Shown one piece after another: positions 1 to 12,800 of a stretch of 64,000 nt of DNA. The notes beneath the pieces were generated by a model. It was not told the DNA's origin. It worked only from the letters and a program-made list of their open reading frames with translations, and did not search any database. The position numbers were made by a program, and so were the translations under genes. The stretch is from NCBI RefSeq assembly GCF_008831285.2, contig NC_045138.2, positions 33,846,769-33,910,768 on the forward strand. Reading direction: 5' to 3'. The stretch comes from Nymphaea colorata. Taxonomy: Eukaryota > Streptophyta > Magnoliopsida > Nymphaeales > Nymphaeaceae. How positions within the stretch are numbered: position 1 is the first letter of the stretch; every line of letters begins with the position of its first letter.

Positions 1-1182
1 TTGGACTGAACTAGGACTCGACCAAATTCAATAAAAAATGTACCGAGGAACTGGCCCAATCCAATCCAAGAAGTACCTAAATCGTCAGTTACACCCATGC
101 CTTACAAACAAGGCATGACACCCATTCCCAACATAGCCAAGTTGAGACTAGAGGAAAGATAAAATGCTCCATGTTCAACTGCCTTTGACATTAGAAAATA
201 TGTTTACCTAGATCAGAATCAAGATGACAAACTAATATCCCACTTAATTCTTTGCCTGTGATACTTATGGAGAAATTGCATGCTCAAATATAGAAGCCTA
301 TATAGAGTGCAGCAGTAACCTGCACCATGAAGAGACTTACATAGGAGAGGGTAGACACGTAGTCATAATCGTAAGTATCAATTTACTGGGGAAAGAACTA
401 AGTCATCCGTTTTAGGTGTTATTACGTGCATTTACGGTACCACATATCTATTGGCAAGGATAATTGATCACTGGTTGTCTTGCTGCATGTCACAAAGACA
501 TATAAGTTCTAGATTTTAGTACAAAATGATGTGCTAGAGCATCTAATGTCAAATCTTGAAATAGAATCCACCTTTTTTGGATTAACTACCCAACGCCTAA
601 GAAGCACAAAGAACACATGGCTATAACCTCATCATAGATAGTCTTCCATTTGGTTACAACTCCATCCACCTTTCCGAATAAGTTGAGATTCAGAACTAGT
701 CCCAAAAAATATGAAAAATAATATAAAGTTAGAGGATGGGCTGATTGGACTTGGGAAAGTAGTTTGCCTGATACTTATGGTTGAAACTTCCACCAACGAA
801 CCCCACCTGAAGTCTCATAAGTAAAATGGATCTACCTAACCATACACGCACTCTCATACTGAGGCCCGCAAGTCAAAAACGATAACCTATCCCCGCTTCT
901 CTACTCTACAGAAATAGAAAAGAAAGAGTACCATTCTGAATTTCAATAGAGCTCCATCTAGGGATCAATTGGGCACATCAATTTTTAGATATGTGACAAA
1001 CCTTGCGTACCAAACTCATCTGCACTGTAACTAGATGAACAGAAAGCAATAAACTAATCAACCAAGTGAAGCAGCCACTTCATTTATGAAATGCACGCAC
1101 TAAGCAGATGTCCACCAATAATGAGAACAAAAACGAACAACAAGATGTACCACTCATAATATCTACCAGAGAACTCATCTAC
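1..1182 (-). other. Probable intron and 3' part of the eIF4B-like gene; no exon confirmed
   Basis: AT-rich sequence with no open frame that matches the expected C-terminus of the neighbouring gene. A splice-like site exists on the minus strand near 1036 (TTACAG then a short open stretch with ADEFGTQ), but the peptide does not match the family, so I do not call it an exon. The simplest reading is a long last intron running off the window. Confidence 0.4.
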
Positions 1183-2627
1183 CGACCTTCCCCTTTCAGT
1201 AATCCCGTCCGATTGCTCCAGTGCCTGTGAACGGGGCTTCAAGTTTAACCTTGGGCGTTCACCTACTCTATTACTTTCATCTGGCACAGCTGAACCGGAC
1301 GTTGGTGGATGATTAACATTCACAACAACTTCATCATGCACTTGCACGCTTGAATTCGTGGGCTAAGGGTTCCAACAAAAAAGAACTCGGAATTAATCAG
1401 AGACGGACAATATCAAGCTGGAGCTTCCAAACAAAGAGAGAAGAAGAGAGAAAAGATACCAGCCTATATTCGTTTATGTATGAATCTTGCGGCTCCATAG
1501 GCCTTGTTCTCGGTAGAAGCTTCAACTTTGGCCTCTCCTCGAATTCACTCTGTGGTTGTATATCCAATTTCCCTTCAGCGGAAACAGGTCGAGCCATTCT
1601 GGATCTCTCTTTCTCGTAGTCTCCACATTCTACATCCCTTGGACGAACAACATCCTCGTCATACCTTCTAGTCTCGTGATACCTTCGGCTATCTACTTGA
1701 TTCGCATCAAGAGCAGGAGCAATTTCATCTTTGAAAGGGCGAGGTTGAGAACTAGTGATCTCGTTGTAGCTAGTGTTTTTAAAGCTACCGTTACCCTCGA
1801 ACTCTGCGGCTCTAGTCTCAAACTCTGGCTGATAGATCGATGACTGAGATTGATGTGATGAGATCACCAGCTTCGATTGCCATATCCCCGAGGAGACCTT
1901 CTCTATAGCACTCGCACTTGCAAGCCGCGATGCTGCGGATGCAGATTGTGCTGGTGGAACAGGCGCTTGAGTCCGTTCCTCATAAAACCCTAGCTCCTGC
2001 CTCACGCCCCAAGCATTTGGAACTCCAGAAGGGTTTCCACTTCCCGAGCTCGGCCTAGCTGAGACAACAGATGCAGCCGTATTCAGCGCTTGAGCTCCTG
2101 AGATCTGCGGCCGAACGGAAGTCTTCGCCTCAGGCAGCCTCGGATCAAGACGGTTCAGCACGAAACGATCGGATCTAGCGGTCGGAAGGCCGTCGTCATC
2201 AATAGAGTTCCTCCTGGGGCCGGAGTCAAGCGGCTTCCTCTCGTCCTCATCAAAGTTCCGACCAATATGCACCGGATGCGAGAAAAACGACGCCTTTTCG
2301 TCAAAATTCCGGGAAGCCCCGGCAGATCCAGGTCGACGGTGGTCCGAACGGTTGATAGGACTCCCCCAGGCTGCCGGACCCCCCCGGTCAAGTCCAGGCC
2401 GGTCAAAATTTCTCACCACGCTGCAAAACGAAATGAAATTAGGGTTTCTAAAACCTCGCAACCCGTAACAAAAGAAAACACCATATAAAGAACAAAAAGA
2501 CAACAGACAACAAGATCAGCCCTTACACTCCAGGGGCTGAAGGTAGGGGGATATCAGAAGGGATTGAGCCGCCGTGAAAATCCTTCAAAGTCATGGTGGA
2601 GCCACTGAATGCCTTCTTCTTCGACAT
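1183..2627 (-). CDS. eIF4B-like, translation-initiation-factor-related protein (3' end not found)
   Basis: Three exons read on the minus strand: 2627-2527, 2420-1460 and 1362-1183, all GT-AG and phase-consistent (2, then 0). The protein opens MSKKKAFSGSTMTLKDFHGG and continues SIPSDIPLPSAPG, the N-terminus I know from plant proteins annotated as eIF4B-like or 'translation initiation factor-related'. The middle is low-complexity and rich in Pro, Ser and Arg (RNFDRPG, RNFDEDERKP). Two copies of an ERPxLxLxPR motif follow: ERPKLKLLPRTRP at the end of exon 2 and ERPRLNLKPRSQ in exon 3. Family members normally finish with an FGGARPRE-type motif; I could not find it at 1-1182, so a further exon probably lies left of the window. 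The exon 3 donor (1182, GTAGATG) is the least certain boundary. The role in mRNA binding or translation initiation is inferred from family naming only. Confidence 0.72.
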
Positions 2628-2822
2628 TTTTCCTTTCTCCTCTTCTTCTTCTGCTGCTCTCTGTCCCTCGCTCCCTTTCGTTTCCTTTTTCCGCGTTTCT
2701 TTCCCTCCTTCCTCTCCTCTTGCCGGAGAGCTTAGAAAGAGGGGAGAGCTTCAGGGGGAGAGGGGAATAAGGAGAGAGACCAGACGCCCTCGACGGGTTG
2801 GGTGGGTGAGGAGATTGGGGGG

Positions 2823-2830
2823 AATTTATA
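2823..2830 (-). promoter_or_regulatory. TATA box of the eIF4B-like gene
   Basis: TATAAATT on the minus strand, about 195 bases upstream of the ATG at 2627 and followed by a CT/GA-rich leader. This suits a transcription start near 2790-2800. Sequence match only. Confidence 0.5.
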
Positions 2831-2883
2831 AGGGCTGGTCGATATCAGCGAAAAGACCACTTCCCCTTACATTATTGTTGAAA

Positions 2884-5800
2884 TGACGTGCGTCGGTCGC
2901 ACACCCGCAGCGCGGTCACAATGGATGCCGACACCACTGTGACCGGCGGATCAAAATGGATCCAATACAAAACCGAGCCACAGATGATCTAAATCGTAGA
3001 AACGAAACGGCGGTCTGGATTTCGATCTAAATGAACTCAATCTGTACTCATCCTCTACGTTTCAGTGGCGGAAGCCACGGATGTGCTGCTGGTGTGGGCA
3101 AACCAGTCCCAACGTTTCTTTATTCTCACATTAACATATTAAAATGGTTTGAGTGACCTTTTAAACGTAAAATTATGTGGACGAGTGTCTTTTCAATCAT
3201 TTTTTCTGGCCGTTGAATTCGGGTTAAGGTTTAAATGGCATAAATTCGGATCTAAGTAAACTCGTCCTGTGGTGATATTAATTGAATGAATCGAATTCGT
3301 ATTGTATAATGTCCACTTAATCTGTACCATTAACGGCTTGAAGATCTAATTTCACCAGTAAATATCCCGGAGTTCCTTTTTTTTTTTTTTTTTGTCTTTC
3401 TTTCTTTTAGTAGCCGTATCCAAAACTCTACTTACTTTATTTTTATACACATGCTGTACGGGAAACGTCATCGTCCATATTCTACAGTATCACCCAAAAC
3501 TTTAAAATAGATCAGGACCATGCAACATCTTCACAGTTTAGGATATTAGAAAGTCGTAAACATAGAAAATTTAGTGAGCAAAGTATTTCTTCAATCGTAT
3601 GCTTTAACATTTTAATACGTCCATGCTAATTGGGATTTTTGTGGCATTAAACTACGTAGCTGGAATTTACTGTCATAGGTGCAAGTTACATAGACTCAAT
3701 CTAAATAGATGCAACCACTTAATAGATACTAAAAAATGGACTTTTTTCTTCAAATAAAAGTATGCTGAGAAATTGGATTATGGCAACTAATCTTTTCTCA
3801 TTTCACAGCTCATAGTGAACATTCAATGAGAAAAAATTGACACTTCATGAAAGGTTCAGCTCCCTCAAAGCATATAATGTATAATATCTTCTTTTAGCAT
3901 CGACACATCGTAAGTTGCCTTTTTTGGTCACTCAAAAAAAAGCTTATGATATAATGTTGTTAAATAATTCCTTTGTAAACAAACAAGTGTATATTGAATC
4001 CAGTCCAATAAAAGATAAACAGCTTTATTATTGTTTCGCTCAGCATCTCCACTTTTAACATTGATGAAATGAGGTTTCAATTTGAGAGTAGTAAACGGAA
4101 GTGCTGATAGGAAAAGTGCATAAACATAAAGACTCGTTTTCGGCATTATGGCTATAAAAAGGTGAGCCCCCAAGTGGAGATTTTTCACGAGAAGGCACAG
4201 AGAGACTTTTCCAAGACGAGTTAAAAGAAAGACTCGTTGTTCAGAGTGCCAAGCTACTGAATCTGAATCCTCATGCTGATTATGGTTCATGAACTCCAAC
4301 AGCTGCTGGACTTTCTCCACATATGGTATTGAACACTATAACGACGATGGCCACGATATTGCCCCGCAGATCACTAAAAAAAGGAAAAAGCGCTCCTGTA
4401 CCAGCGACATCTCTGATCCACCGGCTAGGAGTTCGGAATGAGTTCTCCAAGTGGAAGGAGGAGAAGAATGCACTTACTAAGGCAAAGATCTACTCGAATA
4501 GATGAAAAGAAAAAACACAAGAAAAACCCAATAAATATATGTATAAAGTCAATATCAGTTGATTGACTCCAATTTAATACAATCCTCTCTCTCTCTCTAA
4601 CCACGACAGTTTTAAGTTAAATTAAGTGAATCGTAGAAGCCCAGCTCTAATGTTGGCAGTTTCGATTTGGATATTACTGTTGGACTAATCTGTTTCCTGC
4701 TTGTTAAAACATATTTCCGCTTCCAAAGTTGATAAAACTGACGTGAGATTAGATAGTATGTTCTCATCCATGCGTTTTTTTGTGCTCAATCAACTGTATC
4801 GCATCTTTAGATCATGGAAGTAAACTTGACTCTGGTTACCAACGAAAATCAAACTAAAGTCTGTTCCAAGAACTTTTGTGATTGTCTGCTAATAGGAACA
4901 TGCAGGATTGCAAAGGTCATATGCAAAGTGAATAAATATACTCGATGTCGAGTTAGACATTGATGGTACATGGATGCCAAAGATACAGATATGAGACTTT
5001 AACTTAGAAGCAAATGCCATATTATTATTAATTCACACAAGTAGATATATTCCTTGTTGCAACCCCCCACACCGTGGGGCAGGTTTTGAGGTGGGGTGGG
5101 GTGGAGAGATATCCTAAAGAAGCTGAGGTCTTGTATTTTTTTTTTTTTTTTGGCACTGTTCTCAAAGTTCAGGGCTGCTTTCAAACATAGGTAAAACATA
5201 GGTAAAGAAGCAAGATATTCATCAACGAACTGAGGCATACCGACTTCCCAGTCCAAACAGCTACACTATGCTCCTCATAACTTATTGCGCTTGCATATGA
5301 TTCACGGCAACTTCACAAAGAACCACTTCCTTTTGGTTTTAAATGTACTCCACACAGATCTCCCTTTTTCTTTTAGTGAACTTGCTAACAACCTTCATCC
5401 TACAAACTCGCATCAAAAGTCTCAATAGATTTAGATTCTCGATGTCGCCTCAGGTCGTTTTCGAATTAGCGGGATCATTCGACATTCACCATCAAAAGAA
5501 CGACTTTCAACCGAATCATTCGGACTTCTTTGGTTTCAAAATAGTTTGAAGGTGGGCACTTCTCTCTAGAGTCATTTCTGCACGAACAAGAGCACTGCAC
5601 CACTGTTGATAAGAAGAAAAAGATACCAAGTTTCGGTAATTAAACGATCACTGTAAACATTGCCTGGAGAATTGGATTGCGCTGATCGGCAAAGTGCTAC
5701 AAATCGAATTGCAAACCTATATTAAGGAAAAAAGGGTATATTACTTTTAGAAGCTAGTTAGTTTGGTTGGATAATAAATGAGGACAGAGTGAGAGATCCT

Positions 5801-6180
5801 TGCCTTGTTGTTTGAGCAAGTGGTAGAAGGAGGAAAAGGCAAAGAAAGCCCTCGTCTGACCACTGAATATTCAAAAGGGAAGGAAAACTTAAAAAATTCC
5901 ATCCTCCCCAAAGTTCCACCCCTACTTCGCACGCACAAAATCTCCAATGGGCCAATCTCAAACGCAGAGTAGGGAGTTAAAATTGCCCCCAAATGACAGA
6001 AACACCCTTCGTCGTCTCGCGCGGAGTTGTTTAATGCTGCAACAACGGGAGATGCATAAAGGTCATTTCCTGCTCTGGGAGATCGGGCACCCTCCCTCTG
6101 GTTCCCGGGCGAGCCCGGCGACCTCCCCTCTGACCGGGCCGTGGGTCTCCCGCTGCAGATCCGTATCGTCATCGGCATAC
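2884..6180. other. Spacer between the eIF4B-like and ATXR3 genes; no supported gene
   Basis: AT-rich spacer. A sequence at about 3066 (CAGTGGCGGAAGCCA) resembles a hAT-type terminal inverted repeat, but no partner end is visible. Open frames at 3928-4320 (minus) and 4323-4505 (plus) lack recognisable domains and a gene-like context. A short CCCC...GGGG hairpin sits near 5064-5080. Otherwise poly-T tracts and simple sequence. Confidence 0.5.
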
Positions 6181-6183
6181 GAA

Positions 6184-6360
6184 CCCGTATAAACATACGG
6201 TGGCCTGACCTCCGGCGATGTCTCGGCTCCTGTTTGGGAGGGGGGAGAAATAAATAGCAGGGAAGGGCGCGCGGCTCCCAAACGCGAAACTCATTTTCCT
6301 TTTCCATTTTCCCCCTCGAAAAATTTTCCCTCTTTTTTTCTCTCAGGAGGAAGATAACAG
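6184..6360 (+). promoter_or_regulatory. Probable ATXR3 core promoter and transcription start region
   Basis: Two TATA-like sequences (TATAAAC near 6188 and AAATAAATAG near 6247) precede a pyrimidine-rich stretch at 6290-6345 typical of plant start sites. A possible leader intron runs from a CATG|GTGAGT donor at 6488/6489 to an AG near 6720; splicing it would remove most upstream ATGs. Placement is inferred. Confidence 0.35.
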
Positions 6361-6812
6361 AGAGAGAGAGAGGTTGGGACTCGCCAAGCGCAGGAGAGGG
6401 GAATTACTTCGGCCGATTAACGGCTGGATGAGCTCCCTACCCACCGGTAGGCCGTACGATTCGTCAGGGGCCCGGTGAATTTTCATGGTGAGTTGTTTAT
6501 CCTTCATCCTCCTCTTCTCTTCTTGAGACTTCTTACAAAGTTCTGCTTCGGTCTCATGCAAGGTTGTCTTTTTTTCTCTTCTGACTTGTTCTCGTCTTCC
6601 TCTCTTCTGAAACTTGGAAACCCTAGTTTCATACGCTGTGTTGTGGATAGGTTCCGCGGAATCTTTGATTCGAGCGCCATCTTGAAACCCTACATTGCAA
6701 GGAGGGGCAAGGAAAATTAGGGTTTTGGAGGTCGATCGGAGCCAGCATGAGAGCCGGCGCCTCTCGGGAAGGGGAGGCGTAGGGCTCGCGGGGGGGTTCA
6801 CAGATTCCCCCC

Positions 6813-9800
6813 ATGGGCGATGGAGGTGTGGCCTGCGTTTCTTCTTCCTCGCAGCATATCATGGAGCGTTTCGCCCCCGCCCCTACCTATGGCACCCTCC
6901 GCTCGACCCTGCAGTTTCCGGATCGATCCCCCGAGAAGCCGGATAAGAAGACGGAGGCAGAGAAGAAGGAGGAGAGGTCGAGGGTGCTGGTACCGTCCCG
7001 GCTGTCGGAGAACGAGGACAGAGATAGAGAATTGTCGCGGCACCATAGCAGTGCTTCCAGCTCCGGCGACCACCGGAAGCGGCAGTCGCGCGAGGAGTCG
7101 GATTACCGGTCCAGGAGGCATTATTATGAGCAGGAAGAAGCTTCAAGAACGAGCTTAGCTTCTTCCTCGAAGAGCAGAAGAGTCTCAGAGGACTCTAGGA
7201 GTCCTGGGTTTTCAAGGAGTTACAGGGATTCAAGGTCGAGCAAGTACTCTCGCCACCTTGATTCTGATAGGAACCATGACCGTCACGTACGCAGCCCAAG
7301 CCATTCCGATAGGCGCCATGATCGCGACGGTCGGAGTCCTAGCCACTCGGACAAGCATCAAGATCGACATGCTCGAAGCCCTAGTCACTCGAGCAGGCAC
7401 CGTGATCGCCATGCTCGGAGCCCTAGCCGCTCCGAAAGGCATTACGATCGTCACGCTCGAAGTCCAAGCCGTTTAGACAGACACCATGATCGTTATGCTC
7501 GGAGCCCAAGTGATTCAGATAGGCACCGTGACCGCTCTTTCCGGAGCCCTAGCCGCTCAGAAAGGTCTCCGAGAGGGAGCAAGTTGCACCATTCTGACTA
7601 CAGGGAAGCCAGCAGGAAAAGCAGGCGATATAGCTCTCCTGATCGACATAACAGGCGAACACACGAAGAAAGGCGCTCACCATCTCACGGGAGAGATTCT
7701 TACAAAAGTTCATCTCGACCACCTACATCGACTGGCGCAGGTGCACAAAACGCCGATAAGGTTCCTTCTGATGATCAAGAGCAGAAGCTAAAGGAAAATT
7801 CAAGTACAAATTGTGAGGAGAAGGCGGCTACTCAAGTTGCTGCTGATGAAACTGGTAACTGCGTTACTGAGGAATTGGTTTCAATGGAGGAGGATATGGA
7901 TATCTGTGACTCGCCACCTTATGTTGCTCAAGAACATTCAGGGTTGAATACTACCAATTCGTTTGTCGGCAACTGGTTTTATCTTGATCACCTTGGGATC
8001 GAACGAGGGCCATCAAGATTGTGCGATCTCAAGAAGATGGTGGAGGATGGTCTTTTGGTTTCTGACCATTTGATTAAGCACTCACAGAGTAATAGATGGA
8101 TGACGGTTGAAAATGCCGCTTCACCTTTGGTGTCTCTGAACCTAACGTCCATAGTGTCAGACTCAGTAACACAGTTGGTGACCCCCCCTGAAGCGCCAGG
8201 CAATGCTCTGAATGAAGCCGGAGAGTTGGAACCCGCATCAGAAATTAGGCCTGAGAAGCAAGAACGAGCTGAAGTGGTGGAGAACGATTCAGCCTCTCCC
8301 TCGGAGGATCTTCATATTGATGATAGGGTGGAGGAGCTCCTGAAGGGCCATACTGTAGTTCCTGGGAGAGAAGTGGAGACTCTTGCAGGTAAGCGCTCTT
8401 TGAGGGGGTTGTAGTGCTTTTCCAATTTTAGGGCTTCCTAGCTTATCGGTTTTTAAAGAAGCTAGTTTGTACTTTATTGTCTTTTTCTCCTTTTTCTTTT
8501 TTCTCCTCCCCCTAAACGAGCTTAGATTTAAATACGTCCCAATAGTTAACTATTGGGGAAGTTACTCCTTAATTAATTACTTTTTGGCCTTTTCTCAAAT
8601 TGTTTATAATTTTATCTAATTTCAATATTTATATTCTTTGTTCTATAGTTAATATTTTATTTATGCTTCTCAATGTAAAAAAGAATATAAATTTTTGTGG
8701 ACGTATTCCATAATTTTGTTATTTTTGTGCTTAAAACTGAATTTCCATATATTTTTAAAGTCAAAATGTTTAGCTCGTTCTTTTGAATTTGTTGTAGTTC
8801 TAATATTTATATACATTTTTTTTTCTTTCATCCAAGTTCATCTGTTGCTTGTGATTTTCCTTAGGATTGTAAAAGTTTCTATTTCTCACTCTTTCAGTTG
8901 GTTTTTTCCACCAAATTATAGCCCAAATATTCATCAGGAAAAAGAAAGCTATAAATGGATAAGAATTCACTTCTGTCATTTCAATTTTTGTTTTTTCCGT
9001 AAACCTTTTGTTTGTAAAAAAAAAAATTATGACCTCTATTAAGATTTTCTTTTTTAATTTTATTTCAATTATATCAAATAAAAAAAAAATTGTGGTCTCT
9101 GATGTTGCTAAGATTTTGTCAACTTTAGATGTACCTGCCGGCTTTTATTTTTTTTTTTAAATTCAGAAGACTGAGTTTTTTTCCAGGGCATATTTGTTAT
9201 GCCTACGGTTGGTGTTTGCAGTGTGGGTGTGACTGTCCGTGCACGCTTGTCCGCTCTTTGTGTCTGCAGATAATATTACGTCTTTTTTTATCTCTTTTAC
9301 TGGTTTCGAGCTCTCACATGTACTTTGTGTTGCAGAAGCACTGCAGATTACTTTTGATGAAACCGAGAGGGAGACCCATTATGGTTCTGAAGGTACACAT
9401 TGTGTTCGTGCTTGCTATTTTACTTTGTGTTTGAATTGACAATTGAGATTGGTTATATTATACCTTTTTTTTTTCGTTTCCTTGTTCTTCAGGTTTTATT
9501 AGACCTTGGGATGTCTACGGTGATTGGTCCAGACATGTCAGAGACGAGGGATTTTGTAGGGGTCACGAAACTTTTAGGGATAGTCCACACAGGCATGATC
9601 TTAGATCAGTTGCACCTGTTGATAAGAGCTTGTTCGCAGGCAGGTGGTCATGCCATGGTGGTGATTGGAAAAGAAACGATGAAGCTGTTCATGACCGGCT
9701 ATCTAAAAGAAAGGTTGTGCTCAATGATGGTTTCCCACTTTGTCAAATGCCCAAGTCTGGGTATCCAGATCCTCGTTGGCATAGACCTGAATTCCTTGCT

Positions 9801-12800
9801 TTGCACCTCAGGAGGTTGGAGATACCTCCTTGGGCTTATTTTTGGCCTGAAGAAAAAAGTGATCATGCTCAGCAATCTGATACTTTATCTGAGGGTCATT
9901 CTTCAAACCCTGCACTTTCAGATTCCTCAGTTTCGTCTCATGGTACTTCTGGCACTTCAAATGATTACGTGAAAGTCGTGAAGAACAATACTGCTGAAAT
10001 TAATAGAGGAATACCTGCTAACAGAATGGGTCAAAGCAAACCTGTACTTGCGAAGATTTGTAGAGGATTGGCCCAACCTGTGGTAAGAAATAATGCCTTC
10101 ATGGTCAAGAATCATGCCTCTGTAATCAAGGAGCTACGTTCTAAGCTGAACCAAGCCAGTGAGAGTTTGCAGTCTGGTCAGTTGCATAGTCAGCAGTCTG
10201 CAGCTTGTGACGGTAAGAGCTCATTGGTTGAAGATACATCTCACACCAAGGCTCAGCCACGGGATTCACGGGGGCTAGTGAAATGCGGGGCTGATGAGAA
10301 TGCTAAGAAAAGTTGTGTTCTGACAGCAGATGATTTGAATATAAATATGGGTGAGTGGTACTACTTGAATGGTGCTGGACATGAGCAAGGCCCTTCGTCA
10401 TATTCTCATTTGCAGGCTTTAGTTGCCAATGGAACCCTCCCAGACAACAGCAGTGTATACAGGAAACAAGATAATATATGGGTGCCCGTGACATCTGCAA
10501 CATCAAGTTCTAAGGTTGCAGGCAGCTCTGATCTGAAACTTGCTTCTGGATCTACTTGTGGGCAGGTTAAACAAAATCAGCCTGAGACACATGTGTTGAC
10601 AGGGGCTCAAATTTCCGGTTGTATTTCTAGGACTGCACTGATGGAAAGCAATGTGGTCACTAATAGCTCCTTCCATTATTTATATCCACAATTTGTTGGT
10701 TACACACGTGGTAGGCTGCATGAACTAGTGATGAAATCATTTAAGAGTCGGGAATTTGCTGCAGCTATAAACGAAGTTCTGGACCCATGGTTGAATGCGA
10801 AGCAACCCAAGAAAGCAGCTGAGAAACCCTTCTCGACTAATTTTGGTTCATGGGTTTCCTCAAATGGTAGAAACTCCTTGGTATCTTCCAATGACTTTTC
10901 TGCATATGGTCAGTCTGCAAAAAAACCCCGGGTATTCATTTATGGAACTGAAGAAGACAATGATGATGAAAAATTATCAAAAGAACATAGAGAAGAATTC
11001 TCCTTCGAAAGTATGTGTTCTGGTGCTGATTTTGGTCAACAAAGTAGTAACGGCCCCTACATTGGAGATGAAAGTTGGGGTCTCCTTAATAACCGCATTT
11101 TAGCAAGAATATTCCACTTCCTGAGAGCTGATATGAAGTCTCTTGCATTTTCTGCTGCTACTTGCAAGCACTGGAGCCTTGCTGTCAAATTCTATAAGGA
11201 CATATGTAGGCAGGTTGATTTGTCACAAATGGGTCCTCATTGTACTGATTCTGTATTCCAGAATATTATGGTATGTTTTTTCTTTCCTGTCTTGTCCAAT
11301 GGCCAGTGTCCTTTTCTTCCATGTTTTTCTTTTCACATAATTTGTTCTGTTCTGTAGGGTGGCTACAACAAAGAAAAACTCCTATCTATTGTCTTAACGG
11401 GATGTACAAATATTAGTGCTGGTGCACTTGATGAAATTCTCCAGTCATTTCCTTCTGTTTCATCTATAGATATAAGACGATGCAAACAGTTCAGTGATTT
11501 GCCCCAAAAATTTCATGGTGTTAAATGGAGAAAGAGTTATAGTCATCTTGTGATTGACGAGATAAATGCTGATGAAGATGCAAATAAGATTTGGAACCAT
11601 AAACAGCTAAATGCAAAGAGCCCTTTGATTTCCAGGGCATTAAGAGGCTTAGATGGTTACTTGGATGATAAAAGGAGTACTAGAGATAGCCTAAGCTTGG
11701 ATGGTTTTTCTGGGAGAGATTCAGTTCGAAAATTATATCCTAATAAATTCAAAAATTCAAAATCGGTTGGTTCTAGAAAGTTTCCCTCAATCCTTCCAAG
11801 GAATGCCCGCATGAAAGGCTTGTTTCCGGGGAAATCTTTGCCATTGTCCGTGAGGAGATACAAGAAAAAGGAGGGTATTCTTGCCGTTGGTATAAAGGAG
11901 ATAATGAGAGAGAATACCTTTGAATTTTTTCTGCCGAAGGTATGTTCCAAATTATGATTTTCAAGCTGTACATGAGAACTTGCATTTATCTCCAGTTGTA
12001 TCCTCATGTTTGTTACGAATTTGAACTTTCCCAGGTGGCCGAAATTGAAGAAAGAATGTACAATGGATATTACGATCAACGTGGTTTGGAGTCGGTTGTC
12101 GATGACATCAGCAGAATGTGCCGTGATGCAATAAAGTAGTACTTTTTTTGGTGCATGACTGTTACATCATATGTTTTTATTTATGTAAATTTCCATTTCT
12201 ACCTTCTTTTCTTTGTTTCTAAATTTGTGCGCCACACTGTGTTAATGCAGAGCAAATACACACAATGATGATGGTGATATGACTCCAATTATTAGGTTGT
12301 TTATGAAACTCGTTACAAGCTTGCAGGAGAACTCTACATCACTTCATGAGAGTGAAGAGATATCAAGGACTTCGAAGGATGGCTCAGCCTCAGTATGTGG
12401 TGCTATTTCTTCCAAAAATAAGAAGAAAGATCTTAGGTCTACCAATGATAAGAGGGGGTTGAGTAAGAGAAGTGGCTCATTCTCTGGCAATGGTGTTGAT
12501 TTTGGGGACTATATGTCTGACAAGGAATGTAGAAGGCGCTTGTCTAGATTAAACAAAAAATCTTTAGATTCAGATAGTGAAACAACAGATGAATCTGACC
12601 TTTCAGTGAACAGTAAGGGTGATGGAGAAGATACTGCACCAGAGACAGATGAGATGGACTTCCATTCCGATGGTGAAGCTGGAAACTCAAAAGATGGTTA
12701 TGCAGTGGAATATGAGTCTGTTGATTCTATGACTGAAGATCGCGAATGGGGTGCTCGCATGACAAAAGCTAGCCTTGTCCCTCCAATTACTAGGAAATAT

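Noticed and set aside
3928-4505. Two adjacent open frames on opposite strands (130 and 60 codons).
   Set aside because: No domain, no splice-consistent partner exons, AT-rich random-looking composition.
5747-6307. A 186-codon minus-strand frame just upstream of ATXR3.
   Set aside because: It lies in the GC-rich promoter and leader region of ATXR3, has no recognisable family, and overlaps other frames of equal length.
7258-7791. Long alternative frames within ATXR3 exon 1.
   Set aside because: They are shadows created by the RS minisatellite, which stays open in several frames.
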